Part shown: piece after piece, positions 28,131-38,100 of the stretch | Layout: each line of letters starts with the position of its first letter | Position numbering within the stretch: position 1 is the first letter of the stretch | Source of the DNA: Holophagae bacterium | GTDB lineage: Bacteria > Acidobacteriota > Holophagae > Acanthopleuribacterales > Acanthopleuribacteraceae | Reading direction: 5' to 3' | DNA: 64,000 bases | Assembly (NCBI GenBank): GCA_030429565.1 | Contig: JAUIFE010000035.1 | Coordinates: forward strand, 19,782-83,781 | Program-made: the position numbers and the translations under genes | The notes under the pieces: model-generated | Seen by the model: only the letters and a program-made list of their open reading frames with translations | Told to the model about the DNA's origin: nothing | The model's database searches: none

Positions 28131-29531
28131 TCAGGCGTCGGCGCTGGGCCGGTGTGGGGTATCAGTTGGTAACCTGGGTTTTTCACTGGGTTCCAGTGTT
28201 CCGCCGTTTAATGCGACGGGGCTGAGCGCACCGTTGTGCTCATCGGGTTGAACCGGCGACAGTGCGCCCCTCTCGTCCGGGATTCCCAGCTTTTCGCGCA
28301 AGCTTAGAAAGGCGGCATCGCAGGCGGCGCGGGTTCGCCCCTTTTTCTCTCGGCGCAATCTGTTTAAGGCGATCATGGCGGCTTGGTTGCCGTGTACGCC
28401 GAGTTGCGCCGCCGCAGCCCGTTGGGCGAGCTTTGGAGCATCGCTGAGAACTTCGATGAGGAAATCAATGATGTCGGCCTGGTCTTTTACACAGAGGGCG
28501 GTCAGTGGTGCCGGGTCGGTGGGATTGTCCCGAAACAGGGTGATGAGGTCGGGGTTGTAGGCCGGCGCGGGATAAGCGGCCATCACCGAAATCACGGCTT
28601 GGCGACCCTGGTTCACCTGCAACAAGGGTTGCAATATGGTGATACGCCGCTCGGGTGTGTGACGCTCAAGCAGCCAGCGGAGCGGTTTCTCAAATGCGTC
28701 ATAGGTCTCGATTTTGTCCACAAGCTTTCTGACTTGATTAAGCCGATCCAGCATGGCTTTGTCCAATGACGCGCCCTGGTCGAGTTGAAACCACAGGTAT
28801 TCGAGACTGCTGTCGCCCTGTTTGTCCGTTTGGGGAAACACCGGATCATTACTACTTTTTGGACGGAGCAACCAGGCTTCCAAAGCGCGGCGACGAAAAC
28901 CAACCGGCTCAAACGGGGCCAACCTTTTCGGGAACCCCTTCAACGTGTCCGCGTTCAAAAGACGGACCAAAAGCGCGCGCACTTGGTGTTGCAAGATCGG
29001 CCACTCATCGGGCAGCCGGCTCAGCGCCGCCAGTCCGTCGAGTTCGCTGTCAACCAAAACAAGGGTAAGGTTTTTGCCGGAAATTAAGAACTCGTGACGA
29101 TCCAAAAAGGCACGTGTCGGTGGGTCGAGAAAGTGGTAAGCCGCCGGCTCGTTGCCCCAGAAGGTACACTTTAGGTCGCGAATCCCATGTTCATTCTCTA
29201 GGTCGTCCCTTCTCTCTCGGGGTCGTTCGTTTGTTGCGTCGAAAGCGAAGGCACTCATCTCCTCATCGCCGCTGATGCGCAAGATCAGCGCGCGCCTTCC
29301 GGGGTTACGTTGGCGGCGGAGAAAGTAATCGGATTCCTCGACCAAACAGGCTTGGTAACCGCGCAAAAATGGGAAAGGGGTACCGATGGTTGGCAGGGCC
29401 GGTGCTATTTTCGCTAAGCGTCGCTTCCATAGCGGCGTGATGAACCATTTATGGGTGGCGCTTGGCAAAATGCATAAAAAAATACCGACGACGGCTGCCA
29501 CGGCGACCGTGATTAACAAATCCACAAACAT
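28131..29531 (-). CDS. Membrane-anchored HEAT-like paralogue 1 with SPV-repeat tail
   Basis: 466 aa. One N-terminal membrane segment (LLITVAVAAVVGIFLCILP) is followed by a cytoplasmic or periplasmic body without known motif. Lines shared with the next gene are PFPFLRGYQA and FLDRHEF. Two or three helical HEAT-like units near residues 360-410 follow (AAAAQLGVHGNQAAMIALNRL). The tail has degenerate repeats GALSPVQPD, GALSPVALN and GTLEPSEKP. The gene starts 4 bp after the end of the 29536 gene, so it is the third gene of an operon. Its stop abuts repeat array 2. Positions 28468-28660 are identical to part of the truncated copy near 25.2 kb. The family is not recognised. Confidence 0.75.
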   Translation of the reverse strand: MFVDLLITVAVAAVVGIFLCILPSATHKWFITPLWKRRLAKIAPALPTIGTPFPFLRGYQACLVEESDYFLRRQRNPGRRALILRISGDEEMSAFAFDATNERPRERRDDLENEHGIRDLKCTFWGNEPAAYHFLDPPTRAFLDRHEFLISGKNLTLVLVDSELDGLAALSRLPDEWPILQHQVRALLVRLLNADTLKGFPKRLAPFEPVGFRRRALEAWLLRPKSSNDPVFPQTDKQGDSSLEYLWFQLDQGASLDKAMLDRLNQVRKLVDKIETYDAFEKPLRWLLERHTPERRITILQPLLQVNQGRQAVISVMAAYPAPAYNPDLITLFRDNPTDPAPLTALCVKDQADIIDFLIEVLSDAPKLAQRAAAAQLGVHGNQAAMIALNRLRREKKGRTRAACDAAFLSLREKLGIPDERGALSPVQPDEHNGALSPVALNGGTLEPSEKPRLPTDTPHRPSADA

Positions 29532-29535
29532 GGCC

Positions 29536-30933
29536 TTAGTCCCTTGCCGAGCAACCGGCCGGCGTCGGTGGGGATTGAACCGGCGTCAAGGCCTGAGTGC
29601 GCGTGTCGGCTTGGCTGAGCGCGCCGGTGTTTCCTTCGGGTTTTACCGGCGACAGGGCACCCGGTTCATGGTAACCGGCGAAGCGCTCGCGCAGGCGCAG
29701 GGCGGCTTCCTTGAAAACGGTAGCGTTTTGCGGGCTCATGGTGGGTGCGATCTGCTCCAGTACCACCATCGCCTCGCCGTTACCGACCTCGCCGAGACGG
29801 CGCGCCGCTTCCACTTGGGCTTGGAACCGGCCGGTGCGCAGGATCCCGATCAGAAAGCGAATCGTTTTGTCGCAGCCTTCGTCGACGATGGCACGCAGCA
29901 GGTTTGCATTGTTTGCACCGCGTTTATAAGCGGCCATGATCATCGCGTTGTCGCAGGCTTCGGGGAAGTCGACGAGAACCTTAGCCACAGCACTTTGACG
30001 TTCTGGCAGATATATAACCGTCCGCATCACATCCCGACGTTTTTTTGGGGAAAGGCGTTGTAATAGATTGCGCAAGTTTTGGGCGAACGGGTCTTGCGCT
30101 GGATCACTCAGATCGGTGTTGACCGTGCTGGACAATTTGACCTGTGCGAGCCCATCAATATGTTCGCCGCGGTCCAGCCGAAACCAAATCATTTCCGGCG
30201 TGGTTGTGGCTCTTTTGGGCGGCACGGGGATGGCTGCATGGCTTGGCTGCGGCGATGTTTGCCACCAAGCGTCCAAGGCGCGCTGTCGCAGAGCGGCGGG
30301 TTCGTCGGCGGCAAAACGTTTGGTGAAATCGTGGGTGCGGTTGGCCCCCGATAGTTGTCGCACCATGGCGCGCAGGTGTTCCAACCGGCAGTCAAGCTCG
30401 GCCAGTTGGGTGATGGTCCGATAACTGTCGAACGCGCTGTCAGCCAGGACCAGGCACAATTGGCGTTCTTCAACGGAAAACTCGTGTCTATCGAGAAAGA
30501 TGCGTCTCTCGGCGTTGAGCATGGCATAAAACGTAACCTGATCGCCGGTAACCGGGGCGCGTGTATCCAACTGGTCAGGCGCGTTGTACGGCCGGCCGCC
30601 GTGGGCTGGGGCGTGCCGGTAGCTGTAAACCCGAAAGGGAAAAGCCGGCTTTGTTTCATCCGCAACAATGGTTATGACCAGGGCGCGGGTGCCGGCGCGT
30701 CGTTTGCGGCCCAATATGTGGGGGCCGGTTAAGGTCATGGTTGCCTGGTAGCCTGGCAAAAATGGAAAAGGCTGATTAAGCCGAATGCCTTTGGTGGGGA
30801 GTCGGCGCAGGCGGCGGCCAAGTAAGTAGCCGAACCAAGGGGGTTTGACAAGCACGAAGCCAATCCAACAGAGCGTTGGTATCGCCCAGACGCTCAGCAG
30901 CAGCCAAGGCAGTATGTCGAGATGGACCATCAT
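29536..30933 (-). CDS. Membrane-anchored HEAT-like paralogue 2 with SPV-repeat tail
   Basis: 465 aa. ATG at 30933 with GGAG 9 nt upstream. An N-terminal membrane segment (LPWLLLSVWAIPTLCWIGFVLV) is followed by the family line PFPFLPGYQATMTL, the shared FLDRHEF, and a HEAT-like stretch (AQVEAARRLGEVGNGEAMVVL). The tail is GALSPVKPEG, GALSQADTR, ALTPVQ. Second gene of the three-gene operon (21 bp after the first, 4 bp before the third). Overall similarity to its neighbours is visible but low, so the duplications are old apart from the conversion tract noted elsewhere. Function unknown. The anchor and helical repeats suggest a scaffold or binding role, which is inference. Confidence 0.75.
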   Translation of the reverse strand: MMVHLDILPWLLLSVWAIPTLCWIGFVLVKPPWFGYLLGRRLRRLPTKGIRLNQPFPFLPGYQATMTLTGPHILGRKRRAGTRALVITIVADETKPAFPFRVYSYRHAPAHGGRPYNAPDQLDTRAPVTGDQVTFYAMLNAERRIFLDRHEFSVEERQLCLVLADSAFDSYRTITQLAELDCRLEHLRAMVRQLSGANRTHDFTKRFAADEPAALRQRALDAWWQTSPQPSHAAIPVPPKRATTTPEMIWFRLDRGEHIDGLAQVKLSSTVNTDLSDPAQDPFAQNLRNLLQRLSPKKRRDVMRTVIYLPERQSAVAKVLVDFPEACDNAMIMAAYKRGANNANLLRAIVDEGCDKTIRFLIGILRTGRFQAQVEAARRLGEVGNGEAMVVLEQIAPTMSPQNATVFKEAALRLRERFAGYHEPGALSPVKPEGNTGALSQADTRTQALTPVQSPPTPAGCSARD

Positions 30934-30954
30934 TTTGGGTTGCTCCTTCGCGGC

Positions 30955-32301
30955 TTAGGTCGGGCTGTTTTCGTGGGGAACGGGTGAAACCTCACCGCCC
31001 TGTTCTTCGGCCTTACTGAGCGCCCCAGTTGGGGTGTCATGTTGAACCGGGCTGAGCGCACCGACGTTTTGTTCGTCACGCGTGCCGAGCCGCTGCAGGA
31101 GTCGCGCGTAGGCGCGCTCAATCGTAGCGCTGCCCAGCATGCGGACCTCCCGGCGCGCCACGTTTAGCGCGTTTAAGGCGGTGCGATCACCGTATTCGGC
31201 GAGTTGTTTGGCCGCTTCTTCCTTGGCGGCGCGGCGGCCGTTGCGCACCACTTCCACCAAAAAAGCAATCACCTGTGGTTGTTCGGCCACACTTAAAAAG
31301 CGTAAAAGATGGGTCAAGTCCGGCGCGGCTTGGTAGGCCGCCATGAGGGCGTCATTCATGATCGGGTTTTGAAAATCGGTCAATACGTCGCCAATTTCTT
31401 TGGTTAAGGCCGGCGCCTGCAGCAGCGCGCTCATGAGCTCCTGGCGACCTTCCGCTGTTTTCCGTTTAAAAACCATGCGCAGCAGATTCTTGATGTGGGC
31501 GACTTCGGTGGGTTTATCGGCGTCGGCGTATAACAAGGTGCCCAGCTCGTTTGCCTCGGGCATGCGGCCGCAATCAAGCGCGACCCATAACCATTCGACT
31601 GTGGCCGGCTCGTTGACCGGTTGCAACGTTTCGGGGGTGATCTGTTTGCGGAAATCGCCGCTAAACCAATCGGCGAGCGCGCGGCGACGCATGGTGCCGG
31701 GCTGATTCTCGCTCAGAACGGCCAAAAAGGCGTCGGCGTGGTGCGGCGCACGCAGCCGTGTGATTAATTCGGTTAGCGGTTCGATCTCCGTTTCGAGTTG
31801 CGGCACCACTTCAGCGATTTTGGCGGGAAGATCGTAGCGGCTGTCGAGCAAGGCGACGGTCACGCGGCGCGCTTCGATGGTGACTTCGTGGTGACTCAGC
31901 CAAATGCGCATGTCGCGGCTCATCAGCGACCAAAAGGCAAGCAGATCACCGTCACGCGGGGTATCCATGTCGAGCTGATCGTGGGGACCACCGACGATGG
32001 TGCGGCTGGAGCGCGAGCGGTGGGTGGTCAGGGTGATTGGCAGAGGGGGCAAACCCTTGTTAAGCGTGACTTCGACCGTCAGACAGAGGCGGCTGCCCGA
32101 AGAATCGTGGCGTTCTTCTTTAAACACCTTGGTAGACACGCCCGGCATCAAGGGAAAGGTTCGGCCTGGTTGGATTTTTTGGTTTTCGGGGAGCTGCGAT
32201 AAATGATAATCCAGCCGTTCCTTTGAAATAGCCGGCCGGGCGATCTGGTGAATCACCAAGGCAAGGGCGCCAATGAAAACAAGTCCAATAAAAGCAGTCA
32301 T
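30955..32301 (-). CDS. Membrane-anchored HEAT-like paralogue 3 with SPV-repeat tail
   Basis: 448 aa from the ATG at 32301 (AGGA 6 nt upstream). A start at 32331 would add ten residues without a binding site. The membrane segment FIGLVFIGALALVIHQIA is followed by a proline-rich FPLMPGVSTKVF line, HHEV where the paralogues have RHEF, and the HEAT-like unit AAKQLAEYGDRTALNALNVA. The tail is GALSPVQHD, GALSKAEEQ, GEVSPV. First gene of the operon. Element copy B (32345-32532) lies directly upstream, in the place expected for its promoter or leader. Function unknown. Confidence 0.75.
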   Translation of the reverse strand: MTAFIGLVFIGALALVIHQIARPAISKERLDYHLSQLPENQKIQPGRTFPLMPGVSTKVFKEERHDSSGSRLCLTVEVTLNKGLPPLPITLTTHRSRSSRTIVGGPHDQLDMDTPRDGDLLAFWSLMSRDMRIWLSHHEVTIEARRVTVALLDSRYDLPAKIAEVVPQLETEIEPLTELITRLRAPHHADAFLAVLSENQPGTMRRRALADWFSGDFRKQITPETLQPVNEPATVEWLWVALDCGRMPEANELGTLLYADADKPTEVAHIKNLLRMVFKRKTAEGRQELMSALLQAPALTKEIGDVLTDFQNPIMNDALMAAYQAAPDLTHLLRFLSVAEQPQVIAFLVEVVRNGRRAAKEEAAKQLAEYGDRTALNALNVARREVRMLGSATIERAYARLLQRLGTRDEQNVGALSPVQHDTPTGALSKAEEQGGEVSPVPHENSPT

Positions 32302-32764
32302 AAAGTTTCCTATATAAAAATGAACGTTCATAGAGCAGGGGAAATTGAACCTAAGAGGCGCGATAAGAGCGAGAGGGTTTGGCTAAAGATCTGGAGCGAA
32401 TGGGTTTGAAAAAAGCGGACCGGGGCCGCGCTCGGCTCGCACCCGTTGGGTGCGGTGAGCATTTTTACAGGCCGTTGCAGCCCAGATATTTAGCTAAAAC
32501 CTCCGCGACTTATGGCGTTTCTTAGGTTGAGGCTAAGGTGGATAAAGCCGCGATGGGAAAGGCGTGATGTACCACCGAAACGGGTAAAACAGGGTCGGTC
32601 AAAAATGGGCTTGAAGCGGCATTCTGGATTCATTAGGATGAGGGTTATCGCGTGCGGACAATTTATTGAGTCAGACGTTTTTTACGCGTGAGGGGCGGCG
32701 ATAAACGGTGGCGACTTTCTTTTGCCCGCTCAATTTTCGACTTTTTATTAAACCAAGGAACACT
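32302..32764. other. Divergent intergenic region
   Basis: 463 bp between the HEAT-like operon (minus) and the biosynthetic locus (plus). It contains element copy B. The rest is AT-rich near 32690-32760 and probably promoter for the plus-strand genes. Confidence 0.4.
32345..32532 (+). repeat. Interspersed structured element, copy B
   Basis: About 188 bp. Ends TTGAACCTAAGAGGCGC and GGCGTTTCTTAGGTTGAG are near-complementary. Inside are TTTGAAAAAAGCGG, a hairpin CGCACCC-GTT-GGGTGCG, then GAGCATTTTTAC and CGTTGCAGCCCA, in the same order as in copies A, C and D. Confidence 0.6.
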
Positions 32765-33676
32765 ATGACTGCCAAGCCGACTCCAGCCTCGCGGTTCAAT
32801 TTACAGCCAGGCGACGTGATTTCTTATTCCGCCGGTAGCACGCAAACCGGACCGGAGGGTTTCCGAAAATTGGGCGGCGGCGCCAATCCGCTGGCCGAGG
32901 TGCTGCAGCGCCGGCCCGACATCGCCGTCCATTTTGTCAACGGCACCGTGGTGGTGGTGAACGCTTATCCGGCCGCGCTGGGTACCTTTTCGTTTGGCGT
33001 CACCATCGATACCTATCTTAGCCCGCGCGTGCTGACGCGGGCGCTGCAATTGGCCGCCGCCGATCAGCACCCGACGGTGTTGACGGGGCAACCGCTGTTC
33101 CTTGCCGATGCTTTGCTCAAACATCTAGACGGCGGGTTTGCCTTGCCGTCGACGCTGTTGTTGTCGCTGGGTGGGTACGCCATGCCCGCCGGCTTGGAGC
33201 AGTTGCTGCGCGACCTGCTGGCACCGGTGGTGGAACACCTGTTTATCCTGCAGTTTTTCGGCGCGGCCGAGGTTGATGCCGGCTGTTTTATGGGCTGGTC
33301 GCGCACCGCCGCCGGCGAGGTGATTTACCTACCGCGCTCCGATGTGCGCGTGGCGCTGGAAGGCGATCGCCTTGCCATCGGGTTAAGCGCCGCCCCCGAC
33401 GAACCTCTGTTCGCTACCGGCGATCAGGCGCGACAAGAAGGCGAGGGCTACGTGATTTGGAACGACCGCCGCCTGCATCCCGAAGTCGGCGCCGCCTTGG
33501 CCGGCTGGGACGACACGGCTTGGCGCCGGCGCACCGGTTACGTGGTGCGCACGTCCGACGGGCTCGCCATTCAGTTGCGTGAGGGCGTGACCGTGGCCGA
33601 AGCCGGCGAGTTGGATTTTTACGATTTTGGCAAGCACCATGGCTTTTCATGGCTGAACAAACCCTATTGGAGATAA
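32765..33676 (+). CDS. Hypothetical protein, weak adenylate-forming-enzyme-like features
   Basis: 303 aa. ATG at 32765 with AAGGA 5 nt upstream. There is no signal or membrane segment. LLLSLGGYAMPAGLEQLLRD then FILQFFGAAEVDAGCF resembles the A4-A5 part of AMP-forming ligases, and PLFATGDQARQEGEGYVIW resembles the ATGD...GY line. The P-loop and the catalytic Lys motif are absent, so if related it is reduced and probably not a normal ligase. It ends 4 bp before the acyltransferase-like gene, so the two form an operon upstream of the NRPS gene. An acyl-carrier or substrate-recruiting role is conceivable but unproven. Confidence 0.6.
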   Translation: MTAKPTPASRFNLQPGDVISYSAGSTQTGPEGFRKLGGGANPLAEVLQRRPDIAVHFVNGTVVVVNAYPAALGTFSFGVTIDTYLSPRVLTRALQLAAADQHPTVLTGQPLFLADALLKHLDGGFALPSTLLLSLGGYAMPAGLEQLLRDLLAPVVEHLFILQFFGAAEVDAGCFMGWSRTAAGEVIYLPRSDVRVALEGDRLAIGLSAAPDEPLFATGDQARQEGEGYVIWNDRRLHPEVGAALAGWDDTAWRRRTGYVVRTSDGLAIQLREGVTVAEAGELDFYDFGKHHGFSWLNKPYWR

Positions 33677-33680
33677 AACC

Positions 33681-34793
33681 ATGCCGTCGTTTTTAATTCG
33701 ATTCGCCGAAAGCGAGGCCGACCGCCACGCGATTTTCCGTTTTCGTTACGACCTTTACGTGACCCAACAAGGGTTGTTCCAAGAGGAAGCCGACCACGAG
33801 CGCAAGTGGTTAACCGATGACGGCGACAGCAAGGGTCACCTGGTGATGGCGGAACTGTCGGGCAAACTGCTCGGCACCGCCCGTTTGACCTGGGGCGCCG
33901 ACGCGCCTTTTAGCGAGGAATACCGCGAACTTTACAACCTCGACGCTTTTAACGGGGTTTTGGCAGATCGCGACATCATGATTGGCACGCGCTTGCTGGT
34001 GGATCCCGAGTTTCGCGGCGGCTTGTTGTTGTTCCAGATGCTGTGGTTTTGTTTTGAGTTTTCCGCGCGCAACAGCGTTGAGGTTTACCTGGGCAATTGC
34101 GAGCCGCATTTGGTGGCGGCCTACCACAAAATCGGCTTTCGGCCGTTTGGTGCGCTTTCAAACCATCCAACCAACGGCATGTTGGTGCCGGTCGCCTGTT
34201 TGGCCGGCGATTTTGAATACCATCGCCAAATAAAATCGACGATGCTGCCCGCGCTGTTGAATCGGCCGACGCCACCACGCTATCTCCCGGAGTTGCGGCG
34301 CATTTTGGCCGACCACGTGCCCGTCGTTGGTGAAGTCGACCGTTCCGAACACTTTTGGGATGAGGTTAACACCTTGCTCAACGACCCCGAGCACGGCCTG
34401 TGCGGTGGTTTGTTCGAGCGCGAAGAGGCCTTGGTTTTGCTCGCCAAAAGCCAGCTCATTCGCTGCCCGGCCGAAATGGCCGTCATTCGTAAAGACCACG
34501 TATCGCAGACGGTGTACATCCTCCTCGACGGTAGCTTGCGCGTGTTGGACGGTGAACGCGAGGTGGCGGAGGTGACGCGGCGCGGTGCACTGGTGGGGGA
34601 AGTCGCCTTTTTTGCCCAGCGCACGCGGATGAGCGATGTGGTTGTCGGTGCCGACGGCGCCACGCTGCTGGCGCTTAACCACAGCACGCTGAAACGCTTG
34701 ATTAAAGGTTACGGCACTCAAGCGGCCAAATTCCTTTTGTACGTAACCCGCGAGCTCTCCGAAAAACTGCTGGAACGGGCCGCTCGATCTTGA
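33681..34793 (+). CDS. GNAT-type acyltransferase fused to a cyclic-nucleotide-binding domain
   Basis: 370 aa. The ATG has GGAG 8 nt upstream and starts 4 bp after the previous gene. Residues about 1-180 look like the LuxI/FeeM branch of the GNAT fold: RFRYDLYVTQQGLF, then LLGTARLTWG, then IGTRLLVDPEFRGG and AYHKIGFRPFG. Residues about 250-360 are a cNMP-binding domain: VYILLDGSLRVLDGEREV and ALVGEVAFFAQRTRMSDV, in the position of the phosphate-binding cassette. Such fusions are known as nucleotide-gated acyltransferases (for example mycobacterial lysine acetylases), though with the domain order reversed there. Here it could acylate an NRPS starter, a signal or a protein. It lies 405 bp upstream of the NRPS on the same strand, and whether it is co-transcribed is open. 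Confidence 0.75.
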   Translation: MPSFLIRFAESEADRHAIFRFRYDLYVTQQGLFQEEADHERKWLTDDGDSKGHLVMAELSGKLLGTARLTWGADAPFSEEYRELYNLDAFNGVLADRDIMIGTRLLVDPEFRGGLLLFQMLWFCFEFSARNSVEVYLGNCEPHLVAAYHKIGFRPFGALSNHPTNGMLVPVACLAGDFEYHRQIKSTMLPALLNRPTPPRYLPELRRILADHVPVVGEVDRSEHFWDEVNTLLNDPEHGLCGGLFEREEALVLLAKSQLIRCPAEMAVIRKDHVSQTVYILLDGSLRVLDGEREVAEVTRRGALVGEVAFFAQRTRMSDVVVGADGATLLALNHSTLKRLIKGYGTQAAKFLLYVTRELSEKLLERAARS

Positions 34794-35198
34794 CGCGTTT
34801 TGCGGTGGGTTCCGCGATTCACCGGAAAAACTTGCAATAAAGTTGCGGACAAAAAGACGGGTTGTCGCCTAAAATAACACCATTATTTCGATTGATTCGA
34901 TATCTGAACCGAGATGAACTATTCCTATCACGCGCGCTCGTTGTGCCTGCGCCGGTTTTGACCGCCCCCAGTTTGAAATCGCGCATGCGACGGTATTCCG
35001 TATTAGGACCGCTTCAGTAAATTACTGGCTTTTCTACCCGTTCCGGTACCTGTTTCCATGGCGCCGCTTGCTTTCGTGCATCGTTTCGCCGTTCATGCCT
35101 TTGTTCCATCACCGGGGTTTTAGCCTGCTTTGCGGACAGTTTTTTTCTCGATTTAGAACCAAATTCGATGGTGACGGGTTCTTTGGAGGAAAACGGTT
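34794..35198. other. Leader/promoter region of the NRPS gene
   Basis: 405 bp without a convincing gene and without a clear terminator for the upstream operon. Directly before the NRPS start is a strong ribosome-binding site GGAGG with 9-nt spacing. Confidence 0.5.
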
Positions 35199-38100
35199 AT
35201 GAATGGATCTCAGTTTTTAACTGAACTGGCGGAGCTCGGCGTTAAGCTCGCCGTTGTGGACGGCCAACTCAAGATCAAGGCGCCCAAAGGCGTGTTGACC
35301 GCCGCGCTCAAGCAACGTTTGGCCGACGCGAAAAGCGAACTGCTCGACTTGTTGAGCACGCGATCAGGTCGGCGCGACCAGACGCGTTTGCCGCGCATTG
35401 TGCCCGATCCCGAGCAACGGCACGATCCCTTTCCGCTGACCGACATCCAGCAAGCCTATTGGATAGGCAGCCAGTCGGATTTCGACATGGGCAACGTCGA
35501 CATCCACATATACACCGAAATCGACAGCACCGATCTGGATCTGAGCGCGCTGGAACGGGCGCTCAACCAAACGATCGCGCGCCACGACATGTTGCGGGCG
35601 GTGGTTGAGAAAAATGGTGAACAGCGCATTTTGGCCGAGGTGCCGCACTACGCGATTGCCGTTACCGACTTGTCGGGTATGGCCGTAGCGCAGCAGGAAA
35701 CGCGTTTGGCGGCGATTCGCGAGCAGATGTCGCACAGTGATCGCGACCATGCCGTGTGGCCGGGTTTTGCCGTGACCGCCACACGCCGTGATGCGCGCTG
35801 CACGCGCCTGCACTTTTCCTTCGACCTGTTGCACATCGACGGCGGCAGCCTGCAGTTGATGTTCCGTGACTTGGCCGCTTATTACCGCGACGCCGAGGCC
35901 CAATTGCCGGCACTGGCGTTGTCTTATCGCGATTACGTCTTGGCCGAACAAGCGCTGCAAGAAACCGAGATGTACCGCGAATCGCTCGATTACTGGCGCC
36001 GTCGCGTTACTGATTTACCCGCTGCGCCGCAGCTACCGTTACAGCGTGAACTGCTCGCCGGCGAACAGCCGCGTTTTAACCACGGCGGCGCCGTGCTCGA
36101 ACGCGACGATTGGGCCGCGATTAAATCGCAGATTAGCCGGCGCGGTTTTTCGCCGCCGGCGGTGTTGCTGACGGCCTTTGCCGAGGCCTTGGCCAATTGG
36201 TCGGCGGAAGCCGCGCTCACCGTTAACGTCACCATGTTCAACCGCTTGCCGATGCACCCGCAAATCAACGACATCCTCGGCGACTTCACCTCGATGGTGT
36301 TACTCGGCATGCGTCACGAAACGCAGCACAGTTTTGCCGATCGCGTGCGTCGCGTGCAGGAAACGCTGTGGTCGGCCTTTGAACATCGCCACGTGAGCGG
36401 CGTGCAGGTGCTGCGCGAATTGGCGCGGGTGCGTGGCAGCCGTTCCGGTGCACTGATGCCGGTTGTTTTCACCAGTTTCTTGAACCTCGAAGACGGCGGT
36501 TCGTCGGCACCGTCGAGTGCCTTACGCGAATTCGGCGACATTGTGTTTTCCATCAGCCAAACGCCACAGGTGTGGCTTGACCACCAAGTCATCGAGGACG
36601 ACGGCCAACTCCTGCTCAGTTACGATGCCGTCGAGCAGATTTTCCCGCCGCGCATGATTGCCGATCTCTTTGCCGGTTACCGGCGCCTGCTGCAACAGCT
36701 CGGTCGCGCCGAAACGTGGGACCGCCCACCGCGCGATTTGATTGACCCGGCTCAGCTTGAACAACGGCGGCTCATCAACCAAACCGAAACCGAACTGCCC
36801 GAGAAAACCCTGCGCGATTTGTTCGTCGCGCGGGTCGCCGCCATGCCGGGTCAGACCGCCGTCGCCACAGAATCGCTGCGTTTGACCTACGCCGAACTGG
36901 CGCGGCGAGTTAACCGGCTCGGTCACTGGCTGCAACAGCACGGCACCGCCCCCGATCAACTGGTGGGTGTGGTCATGGAAAAGGGCTGGGAGCAAATCGT
37001 CGCGGTGCTGGGCATCCATGCGGCCGGTGGCGCCTACGTGCCGATCGACCCCGAGCTGCCAAGCGAGCGCCTGCAGTTTTTACTGCGCGACGGCATCATT
37101 CGCGTCGTGTTGACGCAACGCAAATTGGAAACGCGTTTGACTTGGCCGCCCGGCCTGACCTTACTTGCTCTCGACAGCGAACGCGAAACCGCCGCCTTGC
37201 CCGTCGATTGCGAGCAAGCGCCGCCATGTAACGCCGGCCCCGGTCATTTGGCATACGTACTCTATACCTCTGGTTCGACCGGCGTGCCCAAAGGCGTCAT
37301 GATCGAACACCGCGCCGTCGTCAACCGCATGCTTGATATCAACCGCCGTTTTAGCATCGATCACCACGATCGTTTGCTGAGCGTGACCGCCTTGCACCAC
37401 GACCTGTCGGTTTACGATGTGTTTGGCGTTTTGGCCGCCGGCGCGACCTTGATTCTGCCGCGCGCCAACCTGCGCCTCGACCCCGCTCATTGGCTGGGCT
37501 TACTCCTGCGCGAACGGGTGACGCTGTGGAACTCGGTGCCAACGTTCCTGAAGATGTTGGTCGAGCATTTGGAGAAACAAGCGGACGAAGCGCCGCGCCC
37601 GGATAGCTTGCGCTGGGCGATTGTGGCCGGTGACTGGATTCCGCTCGATTTGCCCGAACGGCTGCGGCGCCAAGTAGGCGCCTTGCGTTTCATTGCCTCC
37701 GGCGGCCCCACCGAAACCACGATTTGGGATATTTGGAACGAAGTTGAGCAGGTCGACCCTGCTTGGAAAAGCATTCCCTACGGCAAACCGCTGGCCAATG
37801 CGCGCTACCACATTCTCGACGAAGCGGGCCGACCCCGTCCCAACTGGGTTCCTGGCGAAATGTGTATTGCGGGTGCGGGTTTGGCGCGTGGTTATTGGCG
37901 GAATGAGGAAGCATCACGCGCCTTTTACCAAGACCCGGAAAGTGGCGAGCGCCGTTACCGCTCCGGCGATTTGGGCCGCGTTTTGCCCGACGGTTCGATT
38001 GAAATCCTGGGGCGCAAAGATTTTCAGGTCAAAATTCGCGGCATGCGCATTGAGCTCGGCGAAATTGAAAGCGCGATTGCCAAACACGCGCAGGTCCGCG

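Noticed and set aside
27727..28251. Frames across array 2 (MPGHARL-, DTHVFQ-type proteins)
   Set aside because: Same reason: repeat translations in several frames, not genes.
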